This document shows, one piece after another, positions 44,509 through 53,756 of a DNA stretch of 60,004 nucleotides. The notes beneath the pieces are model-generated. The model was given only the letters and a program-made list of their open reading frames with translations, was not told the origin of the DNA and made no database searches. Position 1 is the stretch's first letter, and each line of letters starts with the position of its first letter. The stretch is from JBJXFE01 sp046153875 (GTDB taxonomy: Bacteria > Planctomycetota > Phycisphaerae > Phycisphaerales > UBA1924), in the NCBI GenBank assembly GCA_046153875.1, contig JBJXFE010000002.1:1-60004 (forward strand), given 5' to 3'. The position numbers and the translations under genes were made by a program.

Positions 44509-46052
44509 ACGGCGTCCGACGCGGAGAGACTTTGAGCGGACACTGGGACACCTCGACCTTCACCACGGAGTTCGGCCAGGAGTTCGAGGCCGACCGGGGG
44601 ATGCGTCTGCGCCGTCGTTTCGCGTGGTACAGCGGGATCGTGGGCGGAGCGTTCCTGCTTCTCGCGTTGCTCGACTTCATCGACCTGTTCGCGGCCGACC
44701 CCACCCCGCGCCCCGCGTACGCCTTCACCGCGCAGTGGTTCCAGATGGTCGTCACGCTCCTGACGGGCGCGGTCTACCTGGGCGCGCTGCTGTACGTCCG
44801 CTCGCGGCGCGGGACGGACGACATGGCCGTGCGCGCGGTGTTCTGGCTCCTGCTCGGGTACGCGGTGCTGGCGCTGGTCTCGGCTTGGCTCGGACGCTAC
44901 GCCGGGGCCGAGCTGCAATCCGACGGCACGATCGCGAGGAACGAAGCGATCGGGATGGTGTGGTACTGGAAGCTTCTGCTCGCCCACGTGCTGGCGTCGA
45001 TGTTCCTGCCGTGGACCCCGCGCGAGGCGATGCGCCCGGTGCTGCCGATCCTGGCGCTCAACGCGCTGTTCGTTCTGCTCAGCGGCGACGGCCCGTGGGT
45101 CAAGGTCTTCGCGATCGCCGGCACGCCCCTGATCGCGGTCCCCGGCATGACCATCTGCTGGTGGCGGCACAGCCGCTACCGCGACCGCTTCGCGTTCCGG
45201 GCCCTGCGCGGGCGGTACACCGAGATGAAGCGCGAGCTGGTGGACGCCCGGCGCATCCACGAGTCGCTATTTCCGCGGCCGGTTCTCTCGGGCCCGATCC
45301 GCTTCATCTACCGGTACGAACCCATGCGCCAGATCGGCGGGGACTACCTCTACGCCTTCTTCCCCCCGGTCGAGGGCAAGCCGGGCGTGAAGAACCTGGG
45401 CGACCTGAGCCTGGTGATCGTGGACGTGACGGGGCACGGCATCCCCGCGGCCCTCACCGTCAACCGGCTGCACGGCGAGCTCGACCGGATTTACGCCGAG
45501 CACCCGGAGTCCGGTCCCGGCGAGGTCCTGGCCCTGCTCAATCGCTACGTCCACCTCACGCTCTCGTCGCACTCGGTGTACGTCACGGCGTTCTGCGTGC
45601 GCGTTGATGCGGAGCAGGGGGCGATCCACTATGCGAGCGGCGGGCACCCGCCGGCGTTCCTCAAGGCCGTGGACGGCACGGTCGAGCAGCTCGACTCCAC
45701 GGCGTTCGTTCTCGGGGCCTGCCCGGGCGCGGACTTCAAGTCCGACCCGCGGACACTGCGCTTCGGCCCCGGCGACTCGCTGGTCATCTACACCGACGGC
45801 GCGATCGAGTGCCGCGACGCGACGGGCAAGTTCTTCAGCATCACGGGGCTCCAGAAGCTCGTCGCGCTCGGCACGCCCGACGCCGCCGGCGGGTGGCCCG
45901 CGACGGTTCTGGGCGCCATCCACCGCCACCGCTTCGGCCCGCCCGCGGACGACACGCTCATCGTCGAGGTCCACCGCCCGCTGGCGTCGGACCTGGGGTC
46001 GATCCCCAAGTCCGCGGGCGTGGGCCACCGCATCGGCGCGACCACGGGTTGA
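44505..46052 (+). CDS. Membrane-bound SpoIIE/RsbU-type serine phosphatase
   Basis: A 515-residue PP2C-family phosphatase. The N-terminal half has six hydrophobic segments (from GIVGGAFLLLALLDFIDLF to VFAIAGTPLIAVPGMTICWW). A linker helix (RGRYTEMKRELVDARRIHES) leads to the catalytic domain with MRQIGGDYLYAF, LVIVDVTGHGIPAALTVNRL, YASGGHPPAFL, SLVIYTDGAIE and ADDTLIVEVH, holding the metal aspartates. Such enzymes usually act on anti-sigma antagonists. No such partner is adjacent. It starts at GTG 44505 in a GTGA overlap with the adenosyltransferase gene. Confidence 0.9.
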   Translation: MNGVRRGETLSGHWDTSTFTTEFGQEFEADRGMRLRRRFAWYSGIVGGAFLLLALLDFIDLFAADPTPRPAYAFTAQWFQMVVTLLTGAVYLGALLYVRSRRGTDDMAVRAVFWLLLGYAVLALVSAWLGRYAGAELQSDGTIARNEAIGMVWYWKLLLAHVLASMFLPWTPREAMRPVLPILALNALFVLLSGDGPWVKVFAIAGTPLIAVPGMTICWWRHSRYRDRFAFRALRGRYTEMKRELVDARRIHESLFPRPVLSGPIRFIYRYEPMRQIGGDYLYAFFPPVEGKPGVKNLGDLSLVIVDVTGHGIPAALTVNRLHGELDRIYAEHPESGPGEVLALLNRYVHLTLSSHSVYVTAFCVRVDAEQGAIHYASGGHPPAFLKAVDGTVEQLDSTAFVLGACPGADFKSDPRTLRFGPGDSLVIYTDGAIECRDATGKFFSITGLQKLVALGTPDAAGGWPATVLGAIHRHRFGPPADDTLIVEVHRPLASDLGSIPKSAGVGHRIGATTG

Positions 46053-46056
46053 GCGG

Positions 46057-46380
46057 CTACGCCTTCACGCCCTTCACCCTCGTCGGGTCCGTGTACTTCG
46101 TCAGGGCCTGCTCCAGGTCCACGCCGTGGATGTTCGCGAGCGTCGCCAGCCATGCCAGCACGTCCGCAAACTCCTCGTCGAGGTTGGCCCGCTGCTCGGG
46201 GGTCGGCGTCTTCCCGGGCCCGTTGTCGTGCAGCGCGGTGGCGAGTTCGCCGAACTCCTCGGCGAGCAGCAGGAACGTCCCCGCACTGCCGCGCGCGGAA
46301 TCGGTGGGGTAGTACCGCTGGCGGATGAGGGCCTGGAACGCGGCGATGGTGAGCGGACGTGATTGGGACGGGGGGGTCAT
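46057..46380 (-). CDS. MazG-like nucleotide pyrophosphohydrolase
   Basis: A 107-residue all-alpha NTP-PPase. LTIAAFQALIRQRYYPTDSA is followed by LLLAEEFGELATALHDNG (ExxE metal motif) and LDEEFADVLAWLATLANIHG (ExxD motif). The start is ATG 46380; upstream residues of the frame are not family-like. It is convergent with the phosphatase, 4 bases apart, and divergent from the lipoprotein gene. Confidence 0.85.
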   Translation of the reverse strand: MTPPSQSRPLTIAAFQALIRQRYYPTDSARGSAGTFLLLAEEFGELATALHDNGPGKTPTPEQRANLDEEFADVLAWLATLANIHGVDLEQALTKYTDPTRVKGVKA

Positions 46381-46486
46381 GCCGACAACGTAGCAGGCCG
46401 TTGCCCGGGGACGGCCCGAGGCATGTTCCCAGAAGTTAGGGACTACTATCATCGACGATCTGCCGAGTTGGTCGGATGGGGCTTCC

Positions 46487-47932
46487 ATGAGCGTGAGGCG
46501 GGTTCAACACGCGTGTTCCCGGAGCTGTGCGCTTCCCGCCCTCGCCGCCGTCGCGTGCCTGGCCGGCTGCCGCGGCTTTCAGAACCACCGAACCGACCTT
46601 GAGATGGTGGCCGCCGCGGGCCGCTACGACCAGGCCGCGATCATGCTCGACGACCCGAAAGTCCGCGACCTCTACGGCTCCAGGAGCGACGTGCTGTGGA
46701 AGCTCGACCGGGGCGCTGTGGCGCTCTACCTGGGCGACCCCTCGACGGCCGTCTCCCTCCTGGACGACGCCGAGCGGCAGATCGAGACGCGCCGCGAGAA
46801 GAGCTTCGGCGACAGCGTGACGAGCTGGACGCTCAACGACGCGGCGGCGGCGTATGTCGCCGAGCCGTACGAGGACATCTACGTCAACGTGCTCAAGCTG
46901 CTTGCGCAACTCTCGGCCGGGAACCTCGACGGCGGGGCGAGCGTCGAGGCGCGGCGGCTGGGCCCCAAGGCCGACCGGCTGCGCGACGAGTACCTCACCT
47001 ACCGCGACCGGATGGAGTCCGAGTCGGACGAATCGGTCCGGCGGGCCGCGCGATCCGGCGGGCTCGTGGTCGTCAACGAGGAGGGCGACTTCATCGAGTC
47101 GCCGCTGGGGACGTACCTGGCCGCGGTCACGTTCATGAAGATCGGGGAGCGGGAGTTCCAGCGGGTCGCGGGTCGGCGGCTCGTGAGCTCGATCCGGCTG
47201 CAGCAGGGCCTCATCGGGCCCGTGCGCGAAGAGGACTTTGCAGGCATCGAGGAAGCGAGCCCGTCGTCGGTGGGGGTGCTGGTGGTGGCGCTCTCGGGGC
47301 GCGGGCCGACGAAGTACGCCGAATCCGTGGGGCCGATCGCCGTGGGGACTGTGCCGGTGTACTTCGAGCTTCCAAGGCTGATGGTCCACCCGAGCGTGGT
47401 CGGGGCGGCGCGGGTCGAGGTGCGGACTCCGGGCGCTGAGCCCGTCGAGGGTGCGGGCGGGGAGCAGTCACCCGCGGCGGCGCTCGCCGGGCCGGAGGTT
47501 GCCCCCGAGCGCACAGAAAGCCTCGCGCTCATCGAAGACCTGTCGGCGGTCGCGGCCGAGAACCACCGGCGGATGCTGCCGTTGATTCATGCGCGGACGC
47601 TGATCCGGGCGGCGATCAAGGCCGGGGTGTCCGCGACGGCGACCGAGGTCGCGCGGCGCAGCGCGAGCGACAAGGACCAGGGGCTGGTGCAGGTCGCGGG
47701 GGTGATCGCTGGGTTGATCTTCATGGGCGCGACGGAGAAGGCCGACGTCCGCTGCTGGATGTTTCTGCCCGGCCAGGCCCACGTCGGCACGCTGGACCTG
47801 CCGCCGGGGCGGCACGAGGTCCGCGTGGTGTACGAGTCCGCGTCCGGGTCGGTCGTTTCCTCCACGCCGTGGCAGCCGATCGAGGTCGCGCCCGGCGGGC
47901 TCACGAGCGTTGTCACGTACTACGGTCAGTGA
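46487..47932 (+). CDS. COG3014-like lipoprotein
   Basis: A 481-residue lipoprotein with lipobox ACLAGC (Cys28). The mature part has TPR-like helices (AAAGRYDQAAIMLDD, GAVALYLGDPSTAVSLLDDA), then VVVNEEGDFIESPLGTYLAA and a C-terminal domain with LPPGRHEVRVVYESASGSVV. The order and the LpoB-like neighbour resemble the COG3014/LpoB pairs of other Gram-negatives, where the partner may regulate a penicillin-binding protein. That role is inference. Confidence 0.7.
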   Translation: MSVRRVQHACSRSCALPALAAVACLAGCRGFQNHRTDLEMVAAAGRYDQAAIMLDDPKVRDLYGSRSDVLWKLDRGAVALYLGDPSTAVSLLDDAERQIETRREKSFGDSVTSWTLNDAAAAYVAEPYEDIYVNVLKLLAQLSAGNLDGGASVEARRLGPKADRLRDEYLTYRDRMESESDESVRRAARSGGLVVVNEEGDFIESPLGTYLAAVTFMKIGEREFQRVAGRRLVSSIRLQQGLIGPVREEDFAGIEEASPSSVGVLVVALSGRGPTKYAESVGPIAVGTVPVYFELPRLMVHPSVVGAARVEVRTPGAEPVEGAGGEQSPAAALAGPEVAPERTESLALIEDLSAVAAENHRRMLPLIHARTLIRAAIKAGVSATATEVARRSASDKDQGLVQVAGVIAGLIFMGATEKADVRCWMFLPGQAHVGTLDLPPGRHEVRVVYESASGSVVSSTPWQPIEVAPGGLTSVVTYYGQ

Positions 47933-47980
47933 TCGGAAGGCACACGCCCGCGCGCGCGGGCCGAACCAAGGAGCAGGATC

Positions 47981-48595
47981 ATGCATCGGACGATCAGGTC
48001 ATGGACGGGCGTCGCTCTCGCGGGCGTGATGGTCGGGGCGGCGGCGCTGGGCGGGTGCAGCGGGAACTGGAACGTCTCGCGCCGCGACCCCTCCACCGTC
48101 ACGGATTACGACTACCGATTCGACGAGGACGACGCCCGCGAGGTGGCCAAGGCGATGATCGCCGACTGCATGTCGCGCCCGTGGATCGACAAGTGGAACG
48201 CCGTCAGCGGCGGGAAGGACCCGCTGGTCGTCGTCGGCAACGTCCGCAACAACACGGAGGACTACGTCAACTCCGACATCTTCACCGACCCGATCCAGCA
48301 GGAGTTCATCAACAGCGGGCGGGTGCGCGTGAAGGCCCAGAAGGACCTGCGCGAGGAGCTGCGCGACGAGCGGCTCGACACCAAGTTCAACGACCCGGAG
48401 ACGGTCAAGGCCGTCGCCAAGGAGGTCAACGCCGACTACATGCTCATCGGGAGCGTCAAGGACCAGAAGGAGCGGACCCGCGACGGGAGGAAGCTCATCA
48501 GCTACTACCAGGTCACGCTGGAGCTGATCGACGTCGAGAAGGCCGAGAAGGTCTGGATCCACAACCACGAGATCGAGAAGAAGGCGACACGGTAG
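47981..48595 (+). CDS. LpoB-like penicillin-binding protein activator
   Basis: A 204-residue lipoprotein with lipobox AALGGC (Cys26). The LpoB domain follows: DAREVAKAMIADCMSRPWID, PLVVVGNVRNNTEDYVNSDI, FINSGRVRVKAQKDLREELR, KAVAKEVNADYMLIGSVKDQ and a final strand SYYQVTLELIDVEKAEKVWI. LpoB stimulates the glycosyltransferase of PBP1B from the outer membrane in enterobacteria; here the target is unknown. AAGGAG precedes the ATG. It is 48 bases after the COG3014-like gene. Confidence 0.85.
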   Translation: MHRTIRSWTGVALAGVMVGAAALGGCSGNWNVSRRDPSTVTDYDYRFDEDDAREVAKAMIADCMSRPWIDKWNAVSGGKDPLVVVGNVRNNTEDYVNSDIFTDPIQQEFINSGRVRVKAQKDLREELRDERLDTKFNDPETVKAVAKEVNADYMLIGSVKDQKERTRDGRKLISYYQVTLELIDVEKAEKVWIHNHEIEKKATR

Positions 48596-48678
48596 GGGAC
48601 AGGGAAGACGCCACAGGGCGTTGAGTGCCGAGTCATCGGGCGCGGGCGCGTTGTGCGCCCACTCCCCGTTCCCTGTCC
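48595..48678. repeat. GGGGACAGGGAA word pair around a hairpin after the lpoB-like gene
   Basis: GGGGACAGGGAA begins on the last base of the stop codon (48595-48606). TTCCCTGTCC, its inverted form, is at 48669-48678. Between them GGGCGC and GCGCCC form a stem at 48644-48660. The unit may act as a transcript end, but has no T-run. Confidence 0.55.
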
Positions 48679-48775
48679 GCGGTCTCCGCACTCCCACTTG
48701 CCGTCCCCGGAGGTGGGCCTAGACTTGGGGTCCATCGCCCGAACCGGCGACGGACACGAAGGACGGTCCCCGCGC

Positions 48776-49147
<372 letters not shown>

Positions 49148-49258
49148 TCCCCGGGTTGAATCGGCCCGCGGTGGTCGCGGGCATGGCAAGTAATCGTCGG
49201 TGACGCCGACGGTGAACAGAGTCCGCCGAACGCGGACAGATGAGCCAGGAGGTTTGAG

Positions 49259-49753
49259 ATGGCCGGTCGTTGGACGAAATCAGACGAGCAGCTCCGCCCG
49301 GACCCGCGCTTCGGCGACAAGGTCCTCTCCAAGTTCATCAACTGCGTGATGAGCGACGGGCGCAAGTCGGCCGCCCAGCGCTGCGTCTACGACGCGATGG
49401 ACATCGTCCAGGAGCGTCTGGGCAAGGAGACGAGCCCCGAGGCTCCCAAGACCGCCCTGGAGCTGTTCACGCGAGCCCTGGAGAACGTCAAGCCCTACGT
49501 CGAGGTGCGGTCCAAGCGCATCGGCGGGGCCAACTACCAGGTGCCCATGCAGGTCAACCGCAAGCGCCAGCAGTCGCTCGCGTTCCGGTGGATCATCGAT
49601 GCCGCCCGTTCGGAGAAGGGGCGGCCCATGGCTCCGCGGCTCGCTGACGAGCTGTACGGGGCTGCCCGCGGCGAAGGCAAGGCGATGTCCACCCGCGACC
49701 AGGTCCACCGCATGGCCGAGGCCAACAAGGCCTTCGCCCACTTCGCGAACTGA
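49259..49753 (+). CDS. rpsG: Ribosomal protein S7
   Basis: A 164-residue S7 that nucleates the 30S head. It contains LSKFINCVMSDGRKSAAQRC, PEAPKTALELFTRALENVKP, EVRSKRIGGANYQVPMQV and LAFRWIIDAARSEKG. A strong AGGAGG lies six bases before the ATG. It is 111 bases after rpsL. The downstream neighbour is a metallophosphoesterase rather than fusA. Confidence 0.98.
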   Translation: MAGRWTKSDEQLRPDPRFGDKVLSKFINCVMSDGRKSAAQRCVYDAMDIVQERLGKETSPEAPKTALELFTRALENVKPYVEVRSKRIGGANYQVPMQVNRKRQQSLAFRWIIDAARSEKGRPMAPRLADELYGAARGEGKAMSTRDQVHRMAEANKAFAHFAN

Positions 49754-49854
49754 TCCCTTCGGTGATGTTCTGAACCATTCGATGAGCGGCGACGCGCGAC
49801 GGGTGTGTCGCGGGCCGGGGCGAACACGCGCCCGTTCCGCCCCGTAGGCCGGGA

Positions 49855-51132
49855 GTGTCAGAAGAGCGGAAACCCGACGACCGCTGCGCTCCGCGCCGCG
49901 TTGTTCTCCGTTTCGCGTCATGGGTCGGCGCGTGGGTTCTGCTCACCATCGTCGGTGCCGGAGTCAATGCGGCGGCGTGGTGGCCCCAAGCCGCCGGCGG
50001 TTCCGCGATCGACTGGATCAAGCCCGTCTCGAACTTCTTTCAGTTGATGGCCGCTCCGGGCTGGGCGGTGATCCGTGTCGTGACGCGGGGTTGGCCGTCG
50101 AGCCGCGTGACCGTTCACGTGGCCGCGCACGGGCTGGCGTGGGCGGGCTGGCTCGGGGTCTTTGCGGTGGCGTTGTTGGTGCGGCGGCGATGGCGCGCCT
50201 GGGTTTGCTCCGCAAGACACGCCGGGGCCGATGCGGGCGCGACGCCCGCGCTCCTGTCGCGGAGGCGTTTCCTGGTCGAAGCCCCGGGAGCGGCCGTCGG
50301 CCTTGTCGGAGCGTGCGGCGCGGTTCGCGCCACCCTGATGGACCCGTGGAACCTCAAGGTCCGCACGTACCGCGTGACGATCCGCGACCTGCCGCCGGGA
50401 CTCGACGGCGTGCGATTCGTCCAGCTCTCGGACACACATCTGGGCCCGCGAGTTCCCGCGGCGTTCATCGGGCGCGCTGTGCGAGCGGCCGTTGCCCTGC
50501 GGCCGACCGTGGTCCTTCTCACGGGCGACTACATCCACAACGGGAGCGGGCACATCGCACAGGCGGCCGCGTTGTTTCAGCCGTTGTGTTCCGCCGCGAT
50601 CCCGACGGTCGCGGTCCTCGGCAATCACGACTGGTACGGCGACGGCCCCGCCATGGCGCGAGCGCTCCAGGGAGTCGGTGTCCGCATGGTGGACAATGGG
50701 CGCGTGTATCTTGACGCGCGGGCCCGAGCGCTGACGGATGAACTACCCGAAGCGGGGTCGCTCTGCATCGCCGGCGTCGGCGACCTGCTGGAGGACGTCG
50801 TGGATGCCGACGCGGCGCTCGCCGGTGTTCCCGGGCATGTGCCGAGGCTGCTGCTGGCGCACAACCCGGACACGGCCGAGCACGCCGGGCTGCGGCGCGC
50901 CGGGCACCGGATCGATCTGATGCTCTCGGGGCACACGCACGGCGGGCAGGTCCGCCTGCCGCTCCTGGGAACTCCGCTGATCCCCAGCCGCTACGGCCGC
51001 AAGTACGCCGGAGGGCTGGTGCAGGGCCCGGTGTGCCCGGTCATCGTGTCCAGGGGCATCGGCATGTCGCTGGTCCCCGTGCGGTTCGGCGTGCCGCCCG
51101 AGGTCGTGCTGATCGAGCTGGTGCGAGCCTGA
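49855..51132 (+). CDS. Membrane-associated metallophosphoesterase (YkuE/YaeI-like)
   Basis: A 425-residue protein. The N-terminal 140 residues have three hydrophobic segments (WVLLTIVGAGVNAAAWW, MAAPGWAVIRV, WAGWLGVFAVALLV), followed by a Tat-like RRRFLVEAPGAAVGLVG. The catalytic domain has VQLSDTHLG, LTGDYIHN, VLGNHDWYGDG, LLLAHNPDTAEH and LSGHTHGGQVRLP, the full metal-binding set. YkuE-type enzymes act on lipid or phosphodiester substrates at the membrane. The start GTG 49855 has GGGA upstream. Confidence 0.88.
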   Translation: MSEERKPDDRCAPRRVVLRFASWVGAWVLLTIVGAGVNAAAWWPQAAGGSAIDWIKPVSNFFQLMAAPGWAVIRVVTRGWPSSRVTVHVAAHGLAWAGWLGVFAVALLVRRRWRAWVCSARHAGADAGATPALLSRRRFLVEAPGAAVGLVGACGAVRATLMDPWNLKVRTYRVTIRDLPPGLDGVRFVQLSDTHLGPRVPAAFIGRAVRAAVALRPTVVLLTGDYIHNGSGHIAQAAALFQPLCSAAIPTVAVLGNHDWYGDGPAMARALQGVGVRMVDNGRVYLDARARALTDELPEAGSLCIAGVGDLLEDVVDADAALAGVPGHVPRLLLAHNPDTAEHAGLRRAGHRIDLMLSGHTHGGQVRLPLLGTPLIPSRYGRKYAGGLVQGPVCPVIVSRGIGMSLVPVRFGVPPEVVLIELVRA

Positions 51133-51188
51133 CAGAGCGCCGGCCCGATCGGCGCCCGTCGGCGTTCCTCCGCGGCGTAACGTTGCCC

Positions 51189-52256
51189 GTGGACCTCGAC
51201 CGATATCACCGCCAGATGCTCCTGCCCGGCGTCGGCGAGGAAGGGCAGCGTCGGTTGCTCGCGTCCCACGCGATGCTTGTCGGCTGCGGGGCGCTCGGGT
51301 GCGTGATCGCGGACCACCTGGTCCGGGCCGGCGTCGGCACGATCACCATTGTCGACCGCGACGTCGTCGAGCTCACCAACCTTCAGCGGCAGATGCTCTA
51401 TGACGAGCGAGACGCGACCGAGGGGCTGCCGAAGGCCGAGGCCGCCCGCCGGCGACTCGTGCGGATCAACTCGAGCATCGCCATCCACGCGGTCGTCGCC
51501 GACATGGCCCCCGATATCGCCGAGGCCATCCTCCGCGCTCCGTCACCGTCTCTCCTCGTCGACGGCACCGACAACTTCGAGACCCGCTACCTCCTCAACG
51601 ATCTTGCGGTAAAGCACAACCTCCCGTTCGTGTACGGGGGTGCGGTCGGGACGCGGGGGATGCAGTTGACGGTGATCCCCGGGCGGACGCCGTGCCTGCG
51701 GTGCGTGTTCCCGGAGCCGCCGCAGCCTGGCTCGACGCCGACGTGCGACACGGCCGGGGTGCTCGCCCCGGCCGTGGGGATCGTCGCGGCGTGCCAGGCG
51801 ACAGACGCGATCAAGCTGATGCTGGGGCGCGCGGACCTGATCGAACCGACGCTGCTGGAGTTCGACCTGTGGACCACGCGGCGGCGGCGGATCGATCTCT
51901 CGGGCCACCCGCGCGGCGGGGATTGTCCGTGCTGCGGCAGGCGGGATTTTGCATATCTGGACGGGCGGCACGCGAGCGCCGCGGTGATGCTGTGCGGGCG
52001 CGGCGCGACGCAGATCGCCCCTGCGGCGGGGGCGAACGGTCAGATCGTGGACCTGCGAGCGCTCGCGTCGCGTCTCTCACCGCACGGCACGTTCGGCGTG
52101 ACGGAGTACCTGCTCCGCGGAACGCTCGAACGCGAGCGCACGCCCGGCGGCGAGGCCGTCTCCCTCACGGTTTTCCCTGACGGCCGGGCGATCATCCGGG
52201 GCGCCCCGACGCCCGAGGCCGCCCGGACGATCTACGCTCGGTATGTGGGCGTCTGA
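51189..52256 (+). CDS. ThiF/MoeB/HesA-family adenylyltransferase
   Basis: An E1-like enzyme that adenylates the C-terminus of a ubiquitin-like sulfur carrier (ThiS or MoaD). It begins LDRYHRQMLLPGVGEEGQRR, then VGCGALGCVIADHLVRAGVG (nucleotide loop), DRDVVELTNLQRQML, DGTDNFETRYLLND and zinc pairs CLRCVFPEPP and CPCCGRRDF. The C-terminal 85 residues (TEYLLRGTLERE, SLTVFPDGRAII) replace the rhodanese domain of MoeZ. The start is uncertain: GTG 51189 or TTG 51183; further upstream overlaps the phosphoesterase gene. Confidence 0.88.
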   Translation: MDLDRYHRQMLLPGVGEEGQRRLLASHAMLVGCGALGCVIADHLVRAGVGTITIVDRDVVELTNLQRQMLYDERDATEGLPKAEAARRRLVRINSSIAIHAVVADMAPDIAEAILRAPSPSLLVDGTDNFETRYLLNDLAVKHNLPFVYGGAVGTRGMQLTVIPGRTPCLRCVFPEPPQPGSTPTCDTAGVLAPAVGIVAACQATDAIKLMLGRADLIEPTLLEFDLWTTRRRRIDLSGHPRGGDCPCCGRRDFAYLDGRHASAAVMLCGRGATQIAPAAGANGQIVDLRALASRLSPHGTFGVTEYLLRGTLERERTPGGEAVSLTVFPDGRAIIRGAPTPEAARTIYARYVGV

Positions 52257-52264
52257 GTGTTCGA

Positions 52265-52446
52265 TTTCAACACGGAGGACCACGGAGAGTCACAGAGAAG
52301 AAAACGGGTAGCCGGAACAAGCCGAGCACGGCGCCGGGGGGGGGGCGCACCCGCGGATCGTCGCACCCTCGCCGCTGTTCACCGGTCTGGAACTTACGAC
52401 CACATCGACTTCCCTCCGTGGCTCTCCGTGGCCCTCTGTGTTTCAA
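52265..52446. repeat. Inverted-repeat element built of CACGGAG words
   Basis: The left arm (52265-52300) reads TTTCAACACGGAGGACCACG then GAGAGTCACAGAGAAG. The right arm (about 52409-52446) in inverse reads TTGAAACACAGAGGGCCACG then GAGAGCCACGGAGGGAAG. The arms are about 36 bases each around a 108-base centre with no supported gene. It lies between the ThiF-like and DinB-like genes, and its right end overlaps the leader of the latter. Confidence 0.8.
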
Positions 52447-52460
52447 TGAGGAGCGACAGC

Positions 52461-52985
52461 ATGGGGTTCTTCGCCGAGACCATCGCCGCAACGGGCAAGC
52501 GGCCGCGCGGCTACGCGGAGCGGGCCCTCGTCGGGATTCCCTCCGAGAAGTTCGCGCGCAAGCCGGTCGTCGGCGGCGTGACGATCGAGACCAACCACCC
52601 GGCGTTCGTCTACGGGCATCTGGCCCTTTACCCGGCCCGGGTGTTCGCGTTGCTGGGCCAGGATGCGGGTGCCGCGGGCACGCCGCCCGCGTGGACCGAC
52701 CTGTTCAAGGCCGGCGCGCCGTGCCGGGACGACCCGCAAGGGACGATCTACCCCAGGATGGCGGAGATCACGTCCGCGTTCATGCGGAACTACGACGCGG
52801 CGCTCGCCGCGGTGGCAAAGGCGGACGACGCGGTCTTTGCGAAGCCGCTGCCCGACGAGAACTACCGGCAGCACTTCCCGACGATCGGGATCGCCGCGCT
52901 GGTCTTCCTGAACAACCACGTCGCGATGCACATGGGGCAGGTGAGCGCGTGGCGGCGGTGCATGGGGCTGGGGCCGGTGGGGTAG
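52461..52985 (+). CDS. DinB-like (DUF1569/DUF664-type) protein
   Basis: A 174-residue four-helix-bundle protein: MGFFAETIAATGKRPRGYAE, TNHPAFVYGHLALYPARVFA, MRNYDAALAAVAKADDAVFA and FLNNHVAMHMGQVSAWRRCM, with histidines in the positions of DinB metal ligands. The start is ATG 52461, preceded by AGGAG; the ATG at 52446 belongs to the end of the repeat element. It is related in fold, but not closely in sequence, to the DinB-like gene at 17145. Confidence 0.75.
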   Translation: MGFFAETIAATGKRPRGYAERALVGIPSEKFARKPVVGGVTIETNHPAFVYGHLALYPARVFALLGQDAGAAGTPPAWTDLFKAGAPCRDDPQGTIYPRMAEITSAFMRNYDAALAAVAKADDAVFAKPLPDENYRQHFPTIGIAALVFLNNHVAMHMGQVSAWRRCMGLGPVG

Positions 52986-52995
52986 CCGGGGTCGC

Positions 52996-53706
52996 TCACG
53001 CGCGGACGAACATGTTCGTCCGCTTCTCGCGCCCGATCGTGGTCGAGGGCCCGTGCCCGGGATGGACCGCCGTTTCGTCGGGGAGCGTGTAGAGCTTGAT
53101 GCGGATCGAATGCGCCAGCGTCGGCGTGTCGCTGCCCGGGAAGTCCGTGCGTCCGACCGACCCCGCGAAGAGCGCATCGCCCACCAGCGCCACGCCCGCA
53201 TCCGTGTTGTAGAATGTGACCCCGCCCGGGGAGTGCCCCGGCGTGTGCAGCACCGCCCAGCGCATCCCGTCCAGTTCGAGCATGTTGCCCTCGCGCAGCA
53301 GCCGATCGGCCGCGGGGGCCGTCACGCTCATCCCGATCATCGCGCTCAGGTTGAGCACGGGGTCGAGCAGCCACTCGCGCTCCGCCTCGTGGACCATGAT
53401 GGGCACGCCCGGCCACGCCGATCGCACCTCTCGGATGCCGGCGATGTGGTCGCTGTGCGCGTGGGTGAGCACGAGGGCGTCTGGCCGCAGAGCCAGTTCA
53501 CGCACGCGCTCGATCAGCTCGCCGGGCTCGTAGCCGGCGTCCACGATCCAGCACGGCGACCCGGGCCGGGCGTCCGCGGCTCGGACGATGTAACAGTTCG
53601 TCTCGAACGGCCCTAGAACGATCGGTTCGATGATCGGGCGCGGTGCGCCGCCGGCCCGGCCACCCCCTCCTTGACGGGACTCCGCGGCTCGCGCATCAGG
53701 GCTCAT
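52996..53706 (-). CDS. MBL-fold metallo-hydrolase (glyoxalase II-like)
   Basis: A 236-residue hydrolase. IVLGPFETNCYIVRA opens the fold; the metal motif is LTHAHSDHIAGI (HxHxDH), then LHTPGHSPGGVTFY, VGDALFAGSVGRTDFPGSD and a final VHPGHGPSTTIGREKRTNMF. This matches the group of glyoxalase II-like thioester hydrolases. The start is ATG 53706; the N-terminal 25 residues are Gly/Arg-rich. It is convergent with the DinB-like gene and divergent from the cupin gene. Confidence 0.9.
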   Translation of the reverse strand: MSPDARAAESRQGGGGRAGGAPRPIIEPIVLGPFETNCYIVRAADARPGSPCWIVDAGYEPGELIERVRELALRPDALVLTHAHSDHIAGIREVRSAWPGVPIMVHEAEREWLLDPVLNLSAMIGMSVTAPAADRLLREGNMLELDGMRWAVLHTPGHSPGGVTFYNTDAGVALVGDALFAGSVGRTDFPGSDTPTLAHSIRIKLYTLPDETAVHPGHGPSTTIGREKRTNMFVRA

Positions 53707-53756
53707 GCGTGCATGGTACGACCTACAGTTCCCCTGCCCGGAGCGGAGGGACACCG

